DNA of 64,000 bases. It comes from Bacteroidaceae bacterium (GTDB lineage: Bacteria; Bacteroidota; Bacteroidia; Bacteroidales; Bacteroidaceae). Location of the stretch: contig JAFZSP010000062.1 of NCBI GenBank assembly GCA_017619335.1, positions 1-64,000 on the forward strand. The letters run 5' to 3'. Below, piece by piece: positions 45,801 through 53,912 of the stretch. Made by a program: the position numbers and the translations under genes. Within the stretch, counting starts at the first letter, position 1. Each line of letters starts with the position of its first letter. The notes under the pieces are model-generated. The model did not search any database. It was not told the origin of the DNA and saw only the letters and a list, made by a program, of their open reading frames with translations.

Positions 45801-46368
45801 CGCTGCCTTTCATCTCTCCCACCGTCTCCCATGTCTGTCCATCGGCTGAAACCTGGCAGGCGATGCAGTACCCCTTGGTGGCCTTCTGGTCGTCGTAGGC
45901 CACACGGGCGTCCAGACGCAGCGCCGTGATTTCTCCGAGGCAGACACCTTGATAGGCTATCCACGTGCGCTCGCCCATGAGAACATTATTAGAATAAGGG
46001 CCTCCGTCGATGGCCCACTCTGCTTCATCCTTTGGCAACTGACCTGCGGGTGTGAAGGCACGGAGCACTTGCGGCTCGCTTTCGTCACAAATACCGTCTG
46101 TCACCAGATGGGCCGTCAGGTTATAATCCACGGTTGACGAAGCCCATGCAGCACGGTGCAGCGCCAAGTTCCTCAATCCGTCTTCTCGGGCATGAGTGGT
46201 CAAAGGGCCTCGGTATTCTTTGGGTGCTCCGGGGTAAACGCCAATACCTCTGGTGAAGTGCTGCGGCGCTTGTGCGCGTATATATAACAAGGTAAAGGAA
46301 AAGCAGAGCGCAAATGCCCAGAAGCGGCGACTGCGCCCAGAAAAAATCATCAAAGTTTGTTGTTTCAT
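42871..46368 (-). CDS. GH2-family glycoside hydrolase (exo-beta-glucosaminidase/mannosidase-like) with discoidin-like insert
   Basis: 1165 residues from MKQQTLMIFSGRSRRFWAFA, with a signal-like hydrophobic stretch ending near RAQAPQH; the frame is open 40 codons further upstream, through the promoter. Residues about 50-355 hold discoidin (F5/8 C-like) segments (WIAYQGVCLGEITALRLDARVAYD, QWLRVDLGGEAEIDRITPHW). From about 375 the GH2 sandwich, Ig and barrel domains follow (FRSNFWYRDEFLV, FNGINWKANIFLNGHKLGRIEGAF, ATIGWDWITTVRGRDAGIW). The acid/base is probably E801 in CGRNEGFPP. The overall type is that of CsxA-like exo-beta-glucosaminidases or beta-mannosidases; substrate unknown. It is divergent from susC and part of the same locus. 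Confidence 0.88.
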   Translation of the reverse strand: MKQQTLMIFSGRSRRFWAFALCFSFTLLYIRAQAPQHFTRGIGVYPGAPKEYRGPLTTHAREDGLRNLALHRAAWASSTVDYNLTAHLVTDGICDESEPQVLRAFTPAGQLPKDEAEWAIDGGPYSNNVLMGERTWIAYQGVCLGEITALRLDARVAYDDQKATKGYCIACQVSADGQTWETVGEMKGSGLPGKPMRYKLHSDPNKQTTNDYLPAQLLEETIKMQNDGTRKKKWFRLLLDMPGAAYWQLHDLHFLNEEGQEVWVQPSQQFCSMWMSNGGGQQWLRVDLGGEAEIDRITPHWYQEPKRWHSEVEDGGRTVKIIMEEPNESGYYALRELEVWGRGGTLYAPQPGSKATADGRLPLSGGLWQLQRSSEVQALGEIISTEDFDTRGWIWATVPGTVLASYMNIGAVPNPNYADWVNQISESFFRSNFWYRDEFLVSADLLQRGPLQRLHFNGINWKANIFLNGHKLGRIEGAFQRGDFDVSGLLRQGRNVLAVEIICNEHFGVVKEKNENTTQFNGGILGADNPTFHATIGWDWITTVRGRDAGIWNDVYLTSEAAVILSDPYVRTEVGEKTSVTPSVFVCNHSDHPFQGTLRGWIGDVQFEQAVSLPAHHEKEVTFSPNDYPQLNSKDFQLWWPNGYGEPYRYEAGFAFTPDAKFSTLNSTLSYKVGLREMTYKHMRDSLLMYVNGRRFVPLGGNWGFGEHNLMYRAREYNTAVGYHRDMHCTMIRNWVGMIGDEAFYDACDSLGVMIWQDFWLANPADGPDPYDDVLFLSNAQDYVRRIRQHASIGIFCGRNEGFPPENIDRRLRDYVRTLTPGLGFISSSADDGVTGHGPYCVQPAKVYFEKQSGKIHTERGMPAVMNIESLKRTFSDDALWPQSRQWGQHDYTLQGAQRALEFNDLVAQAFGPSDNAEEFARRAQLVNYNGYRAMFESTSRTRAGLLIWMSHACWPSMVWQTYDYYFDPTAAYFGVKKACEPLHIQWNALTDSVEVVNLFADDQAGLTATATAYDLRGKRLWQKTAKFNSADDTTTPVLKYENSGEPTLLRLQLRDKKGIVSENDYLMQLKEQQTQQMSEQLIVKLSSVEEGTENSLRCTVKNTGRTAALLVRLNLKGADGEQILPVFYSDNFFNLLPGEQRTVTISYKQEDARGQKPVVEVTSL

Positions 46369-46435
46369 ATTTGGGAAATGAGATTTTTGAGTTATTTTTG
46401 TGTTATAAGAGTCATTTTGCAGGGACAAAAGTACA

Positions 46436-46443
46436 TTTTTTTC
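46436..46443 (-). promoter_or_regulatory. Promoter -7 box (TACTTTTG) of the GH2 gene
   Basis: TACTTTTG then TCCCTG on the minus strand, 67 bases before the GH2 ATG. Confidence 0.6.
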
Positions 46444-46537
46444 TCCTTTAATTCGCCAAAATGGGAGAAAAAGGCGTTTTATTTGCATTGTTTAACGAAT
46501 TTTTCCGAAAAATTTTTCTCATTTCATAAAAACTCCT

Positions 46538-46545
46538 TAATTTTG
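46538..46545 (+). promoter_or_regulatory. Promoter -7 box (TAATTTTG) of the susC operon
   Basis: TAATTTTG followed by ACCCCG, 85 bases before the susC ATG at 46631; a good -33 element is not evident. No regulator gene (SusR, hybrid two-component or ECF sigma/anti-sigma) lies in the window, so the locus is controlled from elsewhere. Confidence 0.55.
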
Positions 46546-46630
46546 ACCCCGAATTCATCGTTAAATGAGTAAAAACAACATCAACAACCAACTAAATTTT
46601 ATTAATTCTATTAACCCAAAAAGACCAAAC

Positions 46631-49600
46631 ATGAAAAAGAAAAACTTTTTTTCGTTCTCTTTGAGAGCGTGTTTGACAGTCGTGTGCTTGTGCTTCGCTC
46701 TGGCGATGCAAGCACAGAATGTAACCGTTAAGGGTACAGTGACCGATGAGAACGGCGAGCCTATTGCCGGCGCATCTGTCAAGGTCAAGGGCTTGACGTC
46801 GGGAACCCTGACGAACGCCAATGGCCAGTACTCTTTTGCTGCACCTGCCGGTGCCACACTGGAATACTCCTGTGTAGGCTTCAAGGCACAAAGCGTGCGC
46901 GTCAGCGGTGCCAACAGCAACCTGAATATCCAACTGGCCGAGGATATCGCCGGTATGGAAGAACTCGTGGTGACCGCTCTTGGCATCAAGAAGGAGCAGA
47001 AGAAACTGGGTTACTCCGTAGCATCCATCGATGCTGAGGAACTGACCAAGGTGGGTGCTCCCAACTTCGCCACCGCCCTCTACGGTAAGGCTCCTGGTGT
47101 CCGCATCAGCGCCGCTCCTGGTGGAAACGTCTCCTCTGTGGCCATCAACGTTCGTGGCTATGGTTCCGTCACCGGTAACACCCAGCCGCTGATCGTTCTG
47201 GACGGTATGCCCATCCACAACGAGCAGACCAACAATGAAGGCTACTGGGACAACCAGCGCATCCGCAGCAACGGTCTGGTCGATCTGAACCCCGAGGACA
47301 TCGAGAATGTTTCCATCTTGAAGGGTGCTGCCGCTACTGCTCTGTACGGTTCCGAAGGTCTGAACGGCGTCGTCATGATCACCACCAAGAAGGGTGCCAA
47401 GGGCACCGGTACAAAGGTGGACTTCAGCGCCAACATCAGCTGGGACAAGGTGGCTTACATGCCCTCCACCCAGACCGAGTTCGGTCCCGGTTATGACAAC
47501 TGGGTGCTCGGCAACGACAACCCGCAGGCTCTGACAGGTTTCCGCAGCACGCGCGTCGATCGCAACGGTAACGCCATTACGACTCCGTGCCGTGAAACCT
47601 ATTATTCATACGGTGCCCGCTACGACGCCAGCAAGACCGTCACCTACTTCGACGGCACCGAGCGTCCCTACACTGCTATCTGTGAAGATCCCTGGTCAGA
47701 AATCTTCCGCACTGGTTTCAACCAGAACTACAACGTCTCTCTGACCAACAACACAGAGCGCAACCACGTCCGCTTCTCCTATACCTACACGGACGTGAAG
47801 GCCATGCAGTACAACTCCAACAACCATCGTCACAACTTCAACTTGAACGGTACGTTTGATGTTACCAACACCATCAAGTTGAACTATACGGCCAACTACC
47901 AGAACCAGTACATCAAGAACCGCCCGTATCGTATCACCCGTCTGGTGCAGAACTACAGCGGTATGGCTGGCAGCTTTACAGACATCGCCTATATCCGTGA
48001 CCACACCGTCACCAGCCTTGGCTACATGAACAGCGTCTATGCAGGCAATGGTGGTACATCCAACACCCTGACCCCCGACGAGCAGTTCCTTTACACTCCC
48101 ATGGGTTCCACCTCTCTCATGAGCGAGTACTTCTGGAACATTCTGGGCCGTGAGCAGCTGGAAGAGCACAATCGCTTGCTCGCCAGCATCAACCCCACTT
48201 GGGATATCATCCCGGGCCTGACCCTCGGCGCTCGCGTGGCTACCGACCTGACCATTGACAAGGTAGAGAACCAGAACCATGCAGAGAATGCACACATCTT
48301 CTCCACCAATGGTAACTACAGTGACTACTATGGACTGCGCAACAGCCAGTATCAGATTTACTACGGTGACATCATGGCCAGCTTTGACCGCACCTTCGCC
48401 GACCTGCACAACGTCAGCGCCAACGTGGGTTGGAACGCTCGTCAGGAGGAATACTACAGCTCCAACGTCGGCACCAGCAATGGTCTGACCCAGGAGAACT
48501 GGTTCAACCTCGCTGCTTCTGTGGGAACTCCCGGTGCCGGCATGGGTCGCTCCAGTCTGCTTCGCACAGGTCTGTTCTTCACCTTAGGCTACGGCTTTGA
48601 CAACTGGGCATACATCGAGGGTACCCTCCGTCAGGAGAAGACCTCTACTCTGAACATCAATGATAACTCTTTCTGGTATCCCTCTGCCAGCGGCAGCTTC
48701 ATTATCTCTGAGGCATTGAAGGACAACAAGCCCGCTTGGATGGACTATTTGAAGGCTCGCGTTTCTTATGGTGTCGTGGGTAACCCCCCTGCTGCTTATG
48801 ATGCTTACGTTGCCTTTAGTCAGAGCAACCTGCAGAAGGTCAATCCCGTTACAGGTGCTGGCAACTACATTCAGAACTATATGGGTACCAGCCTCGGTAA
48901 TAGCGGCCTGAAGAACGAGACCAAGCATGAATGGGAATTCGGTTTGGAAGGCAAGTTCTTCAAGAACCGCTTGGGCTTCGAAGTCTCTTACTACACCAAC
49001 ACCATTAAGGACCAGATCCTCCGCACAACCTCTGCCCGTTCCATGGGTGGTGCCAGCATCCTCATGAATGTGGGTGAGCTGACCAACCGTGGCTTGGAAC
49101 TCAGTGTCTATGGCACTCCGTATCAGGATAAGGATTGGCGTTGGGATGTTCGTGGTAACATTGCCTGGAACCGCAACCGCGTTTCCAAGTTGGCCGAAGG
49201 ACTGGACGTCCTCAGTCACGGAAACTGGGATAATGGTGCAGCCCAACTGGAGTCTCACGTTGGAGAAGCCATGGGTGACTTCTACACTTATGTCCACTCA
49301 CATCTGTATCGCGTAGCTGACGGCTCTCTGATGCAGACAGGTGCAGAACTGGATGAATACCTCGAGAATGGTGGTTCCATTACAGAAGACCTCGGTCTGC
49401 TCGTGGGCGACGACGGTCTCTATGTGACCGACACCTCCAAGCGCCGCAAGGTGGGTAACGCCATGCCTAAGGTCGTCGGCGGTTTCGGCACCAGCCTCAG
49501 CTGGAAGAACCTGACCCTTGACCTGACCTTCGACTTCCGCATCGGTGGTGACATGTTGAACCTCCCGTGGCAGTACTACATGGATACAGGTATCATCGAC

Positions 49601-50143
49601 GATGCACTGGGTGTTCGTGATGGTGCTTCCGGCGGTCTGTACTACTACAGCACCACAGAGGACGAGAACGACAAGGCTTCCATCGTCCGCGTGACTGATG
49701 CCAACGTGATTGCAGGCTACAAGCGTGGTGAGACCAAGGTGGCTGACCACTATGTATGGGACAACGGTCTCATCCAGGGTGGCGTGAAGGCCGATGGCAC
49801 TCCCAATGACATTATCGTTACTCAGTTCGAGGTGAACGACATGCAGTATGGTTGGGGTACCAGCTCCACCCAGAGCTATGAGAACGCCGTTCAGAAGAAC
49901 AGCTACGTGAAGTGCCGCGAGATCAGCCTGGCCTACAGCCTGCCGAAGGCTTGGACCAAGAAGTTCTCCTGCGACAACCTCACCATCTCCGCTTTCGCTC
50001 GTAACCCGTTCTATATCTATCGCACTCTGAAGGACTTCGACGCCGAGACTGCTGATGGTATGAACTGGATTTACCAGTCCCTCGTTGGTGGCTCCACAGC
50101 CAGTGCTCGCACCTTCGGTCTCTCCCTCCGTGCCAGCTTCTAA
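46631..50143 (+). CDS. susC: SusC/RagA-type TonB-dependent glycan transporter
   Basis: 1170 residues starting MKKKNFFSFSLRACLTVVCLC, a signal peptide ending at AMQAQ; 22 earlier in-frame codons are judged untranslated leader. Order: CarboxypepD_reg-like domain (residues 25-110, VTVKGTVTDENGEPIAGASVKV), plug with the SusC signature (GYGSVTGNTQPLIVLDGMPI, ALYGSEGLNGVVMITTKKG), then the 22-strand barrel ending GLSLRASF. It imports oligosaccharides across the outer membrane with its SusD lid, encoded 53 bases downstream. There is no FecA-type N-terminal signalling domain, so it probably does not signal to an anti-sigma factor. Confidence 0.96.
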   Translation: MKKKNFFSFSLRACLTVVCLCFALAMQAQNVTVKGTVTDENGEPIAGASVKVKGLTSGTLTNANGQYSFAAPAGATLEYSCVGFKAQSVRVSGANSNLNIQLAEDIAGMEELVVTALGIKKEQKKLGYSVASIDAEELTKVGAPNFATALYGKAPGVRISAAPGGNVSSVAINVRGYGSVTGNTQPLIVLDGMPIHNEQTNNEGYWDNQRIRSNGLVDLNPEDIENVSILKGAAATALYGSEGLNGVVMITTKKGAKGTGTKVDFSANISWDKVAYMPSTQTEFGPGYDNWVLGNDNPQALTGFRSTRVDRNGNAITTPCRETYYSYGARYDASKTVTYFDGTERPYTAICEDPWSEIFRTGFNQNYNVSLTNNTERNHVRFSYTYTDVKAMQYNSNNHRHNFNLNGTFDVTNTIKLNYTANYQNQYIKNRPYRITRLVQNYSGMAGSFTDIAYIRDHTVTSLGYMNSVYAGNGGTSNTLTPDEQFLYTPMGSTSLMSEYFWNILGREQLEEHNRLLASINPTWDIIPGLTLGARVATDLTIDKVENQNHAENAHIFSTNGNYSDYYGLRNSQYQIYYGDIMASFDRTFADLHNVSANVGWNARQEEYYSSNVGTSNGLTQENWFNLAASVGTPGAGMGRSSLLRTGLFFTLGYGFDNWAYIEGTLRQEKTSTLNINDNSFWYPSASGSFIISEALKDNKPAWMDYLKARVSYGVVGNPPAAYDAYVAFSQSNLQKVNPVTGAGNYIQNYMGTSLGNSGLKNETKHEWEFGLEGKFFKNRLGFEVSYYTNTIKDQILRTTSARSMGGASILMNVGELTNRGLELSVYGTPYQDKDWRWDVRGNIAWNRNRVSKLAEGLDVLSHGNWDNGAAQLESHVGEAMGDFYTYVHSHLYRVADGSLMQTGAELDEYLENGGSITEDLGLLVGDDGLYVTDTSKRRKVGNAMPKVVGGFGTSLSWKNLTLDLTFDFRIGGDMLNLPWQYYMDTGIIDDALGVRDGASGGLYYYSTTEDENDKASIVRVTDANVIAGYKRGETKVADHYVWDNGLIQGGVKADGTPNDIIVTQFEVNDMQYGWGTSSTQSYENAVQKNSYVKCREISLAYSLPKAWTKKFSCDNLTISAFARNPFYIYRTLKDFDAETADGMNWIYQSLVGGSTASARTFGLSLRASF

Positions 50144-50196
50144 TGTGACTTTAATGCGAATTAAAAACTCATTCAAACCCATTAAAAGAAAAAGAT

Positions 50197-51921
50197 ATGA
50201 AAAAGATATTTTTACTGGCCTTGACAGTTGTGGGACTCATAACCATTGTTTCTTGCTCTGACTCAGATTACACCAGCAAATATGCCGCTCCTCACCTGAC
50301 ACAGACCGTGGGAGTACCCCAGGTCTTCACCGGTGTGCTGCAGGCCGGCAACACTTGGATGAACCCGGTTTATTACCGCTATTATACCCAATCCACCACC
50401 TCTGGAACGTTCTCTGGTGTTATCGGTAACACCAATGGCAAAGGTCGTTTCCGCGGTGCCAGTGAAGGTTACTTCAACAGCCGTTGGCAGAACTTCTACA
50501 ATATGTTGACTCAGTACCGTGTACTGGAAGACACCTATAATAATCTTTCTTTAGCAGATAAAGAGGACAATAAACTCTTTCTCCTGCTTGGTCGCTCGGT
50601 CATGCAGTCTCAGCTCCATGAAATGCTCTCCCTTTGGGGTGATGTCCCCTACTCAGGTGCTTGCACCCTTTGGAAGAGCGGTGACTACGATGAAGCCAAG
50701 CGTGAAGTGGTCTATGATGACGATGTGAAGATTTATGAGCAGATTCTCACCGACCTCAAGGAAGTGGGTGATTTCCTCTCCTCCTACACGATCTCCAACA
50801 ACACGAAGACCTTCCTGAACAGTCAGGACTTCACCGCTGCTGCCGGTGATGTAGATATCTGGCGTCGTTGGGTGAACTCCCTGCGTCTGCGCATCGCTCT
50901 GCACCTGGCCACCAATGGTGACCTGGCCGCTACGGCAAAGGCAGCCATCGGAGAGATTCTGGGGAATACCGCCAAGTATCCTCTCATTGAGACCAACGCT
51001 CAGAACCAGGGCGTCAACGGCGACACCCAGACCGATAACTTCAACTACGGCAAGAGCATCGCTCAGGCACTCGCTGGCCGTGGTGAGGGTTCCGGCTCAC
51101 AGGCTATGCTGGATGCCATGAATGTTCCCGCCAATGGTATTCCCGATGAAAACACCGACCCGCGTCTGGCTGCCATCTATGACTGCAACCCCGACGGTGA
51201 ATACATCGCCTACGACAACTCCAAGACCGAAACTCAGATCAGCGATCTCGGCTCCGCTAAGACGAAGGAGTATCTTGACCGCAGCGGCAACAAGCTCATT
51301 GCCAACTACTATTGCTACATCGATTCCATCGCCTTCGCAGGTTATGCCACCTATCAGGGCAACGCCAACCTCAATGGCATCTGGATTGGTGCAGCTGAAG
51401 TTGAGCTGAGCATTGCCGAGGCTTATCTGATGGGCTATGGTGTGGCTGCCAATGCTAACACCGCCAAGGAACACTTCGTCAAGGGCGTGGTGCTCTCCGA
51501 GGAGTACTACTGGAACTTCAAGACCACCTCTTCCCTCTATCAGGCTGGCAACGACAGCTACAAGGGCTACCGTGAACTCGTTGTTCCCACCGCTGCTGAT
51601 TTCGAGGCTTACGCCAACCACATCTGGGATGCTTCTCAGAGAGTCGTTTGCACACAGCTGTGGCTGAACTTCGGCTACATGAACGAGCTGGAGGCTTGGA
51701 ACGTCACTCGCCGCACGGGCTTCCCCACCGTGAAGTTCGCTCGTGACACCCAGAACCAGCAGTATCCCACTCCTCCCCATCGTCTGCCTTATCCCAGCGA
51801 CGAGATCAACTTCAACCAGGCTAACTACCAGGCAGCAAGAGCCATCAACTATGGTAATGACAACACTGGTTATTACACGAAGCTCTTCTGGGCCAAGGAG
51901 AATTACTATGCTCTCTATTAA
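50197..51921 (+). CDS. susD: SusD/RagB-type glycan-binding lipoprotein
   Basis: 574 residues. Lipoprotein signal MKKIFLLALTVVGLITIVSC with the acylated Cys at 20, then SDSDYTSKYAAPHLT. TPR-like helices with FYNMLTQYRVLEDTYNNLSLADKEDNKLFLLLGRSVMQSQLHEMLSLWGDVPYSGA are typical of the SusD-like group 2 (SusD/RagB nutrient-binding). It binds glycans at the cell surface and caps the SusC barrel. The gene is followed by a strong terminator, so the GH29/GH3 genes have their own promoter. Confidence 0.95.
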   Translation: MKKIFLLALTVVGLITIVSCSDSDYTSKYAAPHLTQTVGVPQVFTGVLQAGNTWMNPVYYRYYTQSTTSGTFSGVIGNTNGKGRFRGASEGYFNSRWQNFYNMLTQYRVLEDTYNNLSLADKEDNKLFLLLGRSVMQSQLHEMLSLWGDVPYSGACTLWKSGDYDEAKREVVYDDDVKIYEQILTDLKEVGDFLSSYTISNNTKTFLNSQDFTAAAGDVDIWRRWVNSLRLRIALHLATNGDLAATAKAAIGEILGNTAKYPLIETNAQNQGVNGDTQTDNFNYGKSIAQALAGRGEGSGSQAMLDAMNVPANGIPDENTDPRLAAIYDCNPDGEYIAYDNSKTETQISDLGSAKTKEYLDRSGNKLIANYYCYIDSIAFAGYATYQGNANLNGIWIGAAEVELSIAEAYLMGYGVAANANTAKEHFVKGVVLSEEYYWNFKTTSSLYQAGNDSYKGYRELVVPTAADFEAYANHIWDASQRVVCTQLWLNFGYMNELEAWNVTRRTGFPTVKFARDTQNQQYPTPPHRLPYPSDEINFNQANYQAARAINYGNDNTGYYTKLFWAKENYYALY

Positions 51922-51964
51922 TCCCGTTTAAAACCCTGTTTTAATCCGATTAATCCATAAAATG

Positions 51965-51996
51965 TGCCCCGCGGCTCTCCCGCGGGGCATTTTTTT
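51965..51996 (+). terminator. Intrinsic terminator after susD
   Basis: A 10-bp perfect stem (TGCCCCGCGG, 51965-51974, with 51980-51989), five-base loop, followed by seven T residues. Confidence 0.92.
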
Positions 51997-52029
51997 GCCT
52001 TTCTTGGCGGCTGTCTCAACGGAAAATCG

Positions 52030-52037
52030 TATATTTG
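52030..52037 (+). promoter_or_regulatory. Promoter -7 box (TATATTTG) of the GH29-GH3 operon
   Basis: TATATTTG followed by CACACG, with TTG at 52004-52006 (23-base spacing). Leader about 35 bases to the GH29 ATG. Confidence 0.65.
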
Positions 52038-52072
52038 CACACGATTTCATCATTAACAACCATTCATTCCTT

Positions 52073-53884
52073 ATGAACAGACTACACTTTGCAGGCATCG
52101 CACTGCTTCTTCTCAGCTCTCTCGGCATCTGTGCCCAGGAGGCTCCGGCTCCCATTGCTCCATTGCCCACCCCGCATCAGGTGGCGTGGCAACAGTTGGA
52201 AACATACGCCTTCATCCACTTCGGTCCCAACACTTTCCAGGACCGCGAGTGGGGCTATGGCGATGCGCCGCTCTCCTGTTTCAACCCCTCACGCTTGGAT
52301 TGTGAACAGTGGGCCAAGACCATCAAGGAGGCTGGCATGAAAGGCGTCATCCTGACGGCCAAGCACCACGACGGTTTCTGCCTGTGGCCCACGAAATACA
52401 CAGATTACAGCGTGCGCAACACACCTTGGCGTGACGGCAAGGGCGATGTGGTGGGCGAGCTGGCCGCTGCCTGCAAGAAGTACGGCTTGAAGCTCGGCCT
52501 CTATCTATCTCCCTGGGACCGTCATCAGGCTTTCTACGGCACACCGCTCTATGTGGAGTATTTCCACGCCCAGCTGCGTGAGTTGCTGTCACAGTATGGC
52601 GAGATTTTCGAGGTGTGGTTTGACGGAGCCAACGGTGGCGACGGCTGGTATGGCGGAGCCAAGGAAGAGCGCCGCATCGACCGCCGCACCTATTATGACT
52701 ACCCACGAGCCCACCGTCTGGTCTTTGAGCTGCAGCCGCAGGCCATTATCTTCAGCGACGGCGGCCCCGGTTGCCGTTGGGTGGGCAATGAACGCGGCTA
52801 CGCCTACGCCACCAACTGGTCGTTCCTCCGCATCCGGGAGGTCTATCCCGGCTACGACCGCAGCGACGAGCTGCAGAGCGGACACCCCGACGGCGACACC
52901 TGGGTGCCCTCGGAATGTAACACCAGCATCCGTCCAGGATGGTTTTACCACGAGAGTGAGGACCAGAAGGTGAAGAGCGTAGATTATCTCACAGACCTCT
53001 ACTACCGCAGCGTGGGACACAACGGCACGTTCCTGCTGAATTTCCCTGTGGATAAGGAAGGTCTCATCCACCCCACCGACTCTGCCCATGCGGTGCAGCT
53101 GTACCAGCGCATTCAGAAAGAGCTGAAGGACAACCTCCTGCTGCGCGGCTCCGTCAAAGCCAGCAACGAACGCGGCAAGTCGTTCTCTGCCCGGAACCTG
53201 ACCGATGGCAACTATGACACCTACTGGGCCACAGCCGACGGCGTGACAGCGGCCGACCTGACCTTCACGCTGGCCAAGGCGCAGAATGTCAACCGCGTGC
53301 TCCTGCAAGAATATATTCCGCTGGGACAACGCGTGCGCGCGTTCCTTATAGAATATCGCGCGGGGAACCAGTGGCTACCCGTCCGCGTCCGGGAAGAGAA
53401 TACCACCATCGGTTACAAGCGCATTGTCCGCTTCCAGACCGTCAAAACCAAGCAGTTGCGCGTCCGCATCCTGGACAGCCGCGGGCCGCTCTGCCTCAAC
53501 GGTGCAGGCGTGTTCTACTCCGGAACTGCCGAGGAGCCCATTTTCTCTGACGACACAGAAAGCACCCAGCCCTTCAAGACCGCTGACATCACCAAGACTG
53601 CCGACGGAGCCGTCCTGCTGAAACTGGATCGCGTGCAAGTCGTCTCCAGCTTCCACTACCTCCCCGCCAAGACGGGCAAGGCTGCCAACTACGAAATCGC
53701 CGTGGGCCGTTCGCCGCAGGAGTTGAAGGTGGTGGCCACAGGCGAGTTCTCCAATATCCGCAACAACCCCATCATGCAGGACATCTATTTCACTCCCGTC
53801 AACACGCAGTACATTCGTTTCCGCGCCACACGCATGGTCAACGAGGGTGAGCCTGTTGAGTATCAGAAGATTGGAGTGAGGTGA
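52073..53884 (+). CDS. GH29 alpha-L-fucosidase with C-terminal discoidin-like domain
   Basis: 603 residues from MNRLHFAGIALLLLSSLGICAQ (signal peptide); the frame is open upstream through the terminator and promoter. GH29 barrel: YAFIHFGPNTFQDREWGYGD, ILTAKHHDGFCLWPTKYTDYSV, nucleophile D184 in VWFDGANGG, ATNWSFLRIREVYPGYDR. Residues about 360-480 are a discoidin-like carbohydrate-binding module (RNLTDGNYDTYWATADGV, RILDSRGPLCLNGAGVFY), a combination typical of the GH29-B subfamily that removes alpha-1,3/1,4-linked fucose. It is followed after 28 bases by GH3. Confidence 0.93.
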   Translation: MNRLHFAGIALLLLSSLGICAQEAPAPIAPLPTPHQVAWQQLETYAFIHFGPNTFQDREWGYGDAPLSCFNPSRLDCEQWAKTIKEAGMKGVILTAKHHDGFCLWPTKYTDYSVRNTPWRDGKGDVVGELAAACKKYGLKLGLYLSPWDRHQAFYGTPLYVEYFHAQLRELLSQYGEIFEVWFDGANGGDGWYGGAKEERRIDRRTYYDYPRAHRLVFELQPQAIIFSDGGPGCRWVGNERGYAYATNWSFLRIREVYPGYDRSDELQSGHPDGDTWVPSECNTSIRPGWFYHESEDQKVKSVDYLTDLYYRSVGHNGTFLLNFPVDKEGLIHPTDSAHAVQLYQRIQKELKDNLLLRGSVKASNERGKSFSARNLTDGNYDTYWATADGVTAADLTFTLAKAQNVNRVLLQEYIPLGQRVRAFLIEYRAGNQWLPVRVREENTTIGYKRIVRFQTVKTKQLRVRILDSRGPLCLNGAGVFYSGTAEEPIFSDDTESTQPFKTADITKTADGAVLLKLDRVQVVSSFHYLPAKTGKAANYEIAVGRSPQELKVVATGEFSNIRNNPIMQDIYFTPVNTQYIRFRATRMVNEGEPVEYQKIGVR

Positions 53885-53912
53885 GTTTAGCGTTTAGCGT
53901 TTAGAGAGAATC

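Noticed and set aside
46369..46488. 40-codon N-terminal extension of the GH2 protein
   Set aside because: The codons cover the promoter box and leader; the signal-like sequence begins with the later ATG at 46368.
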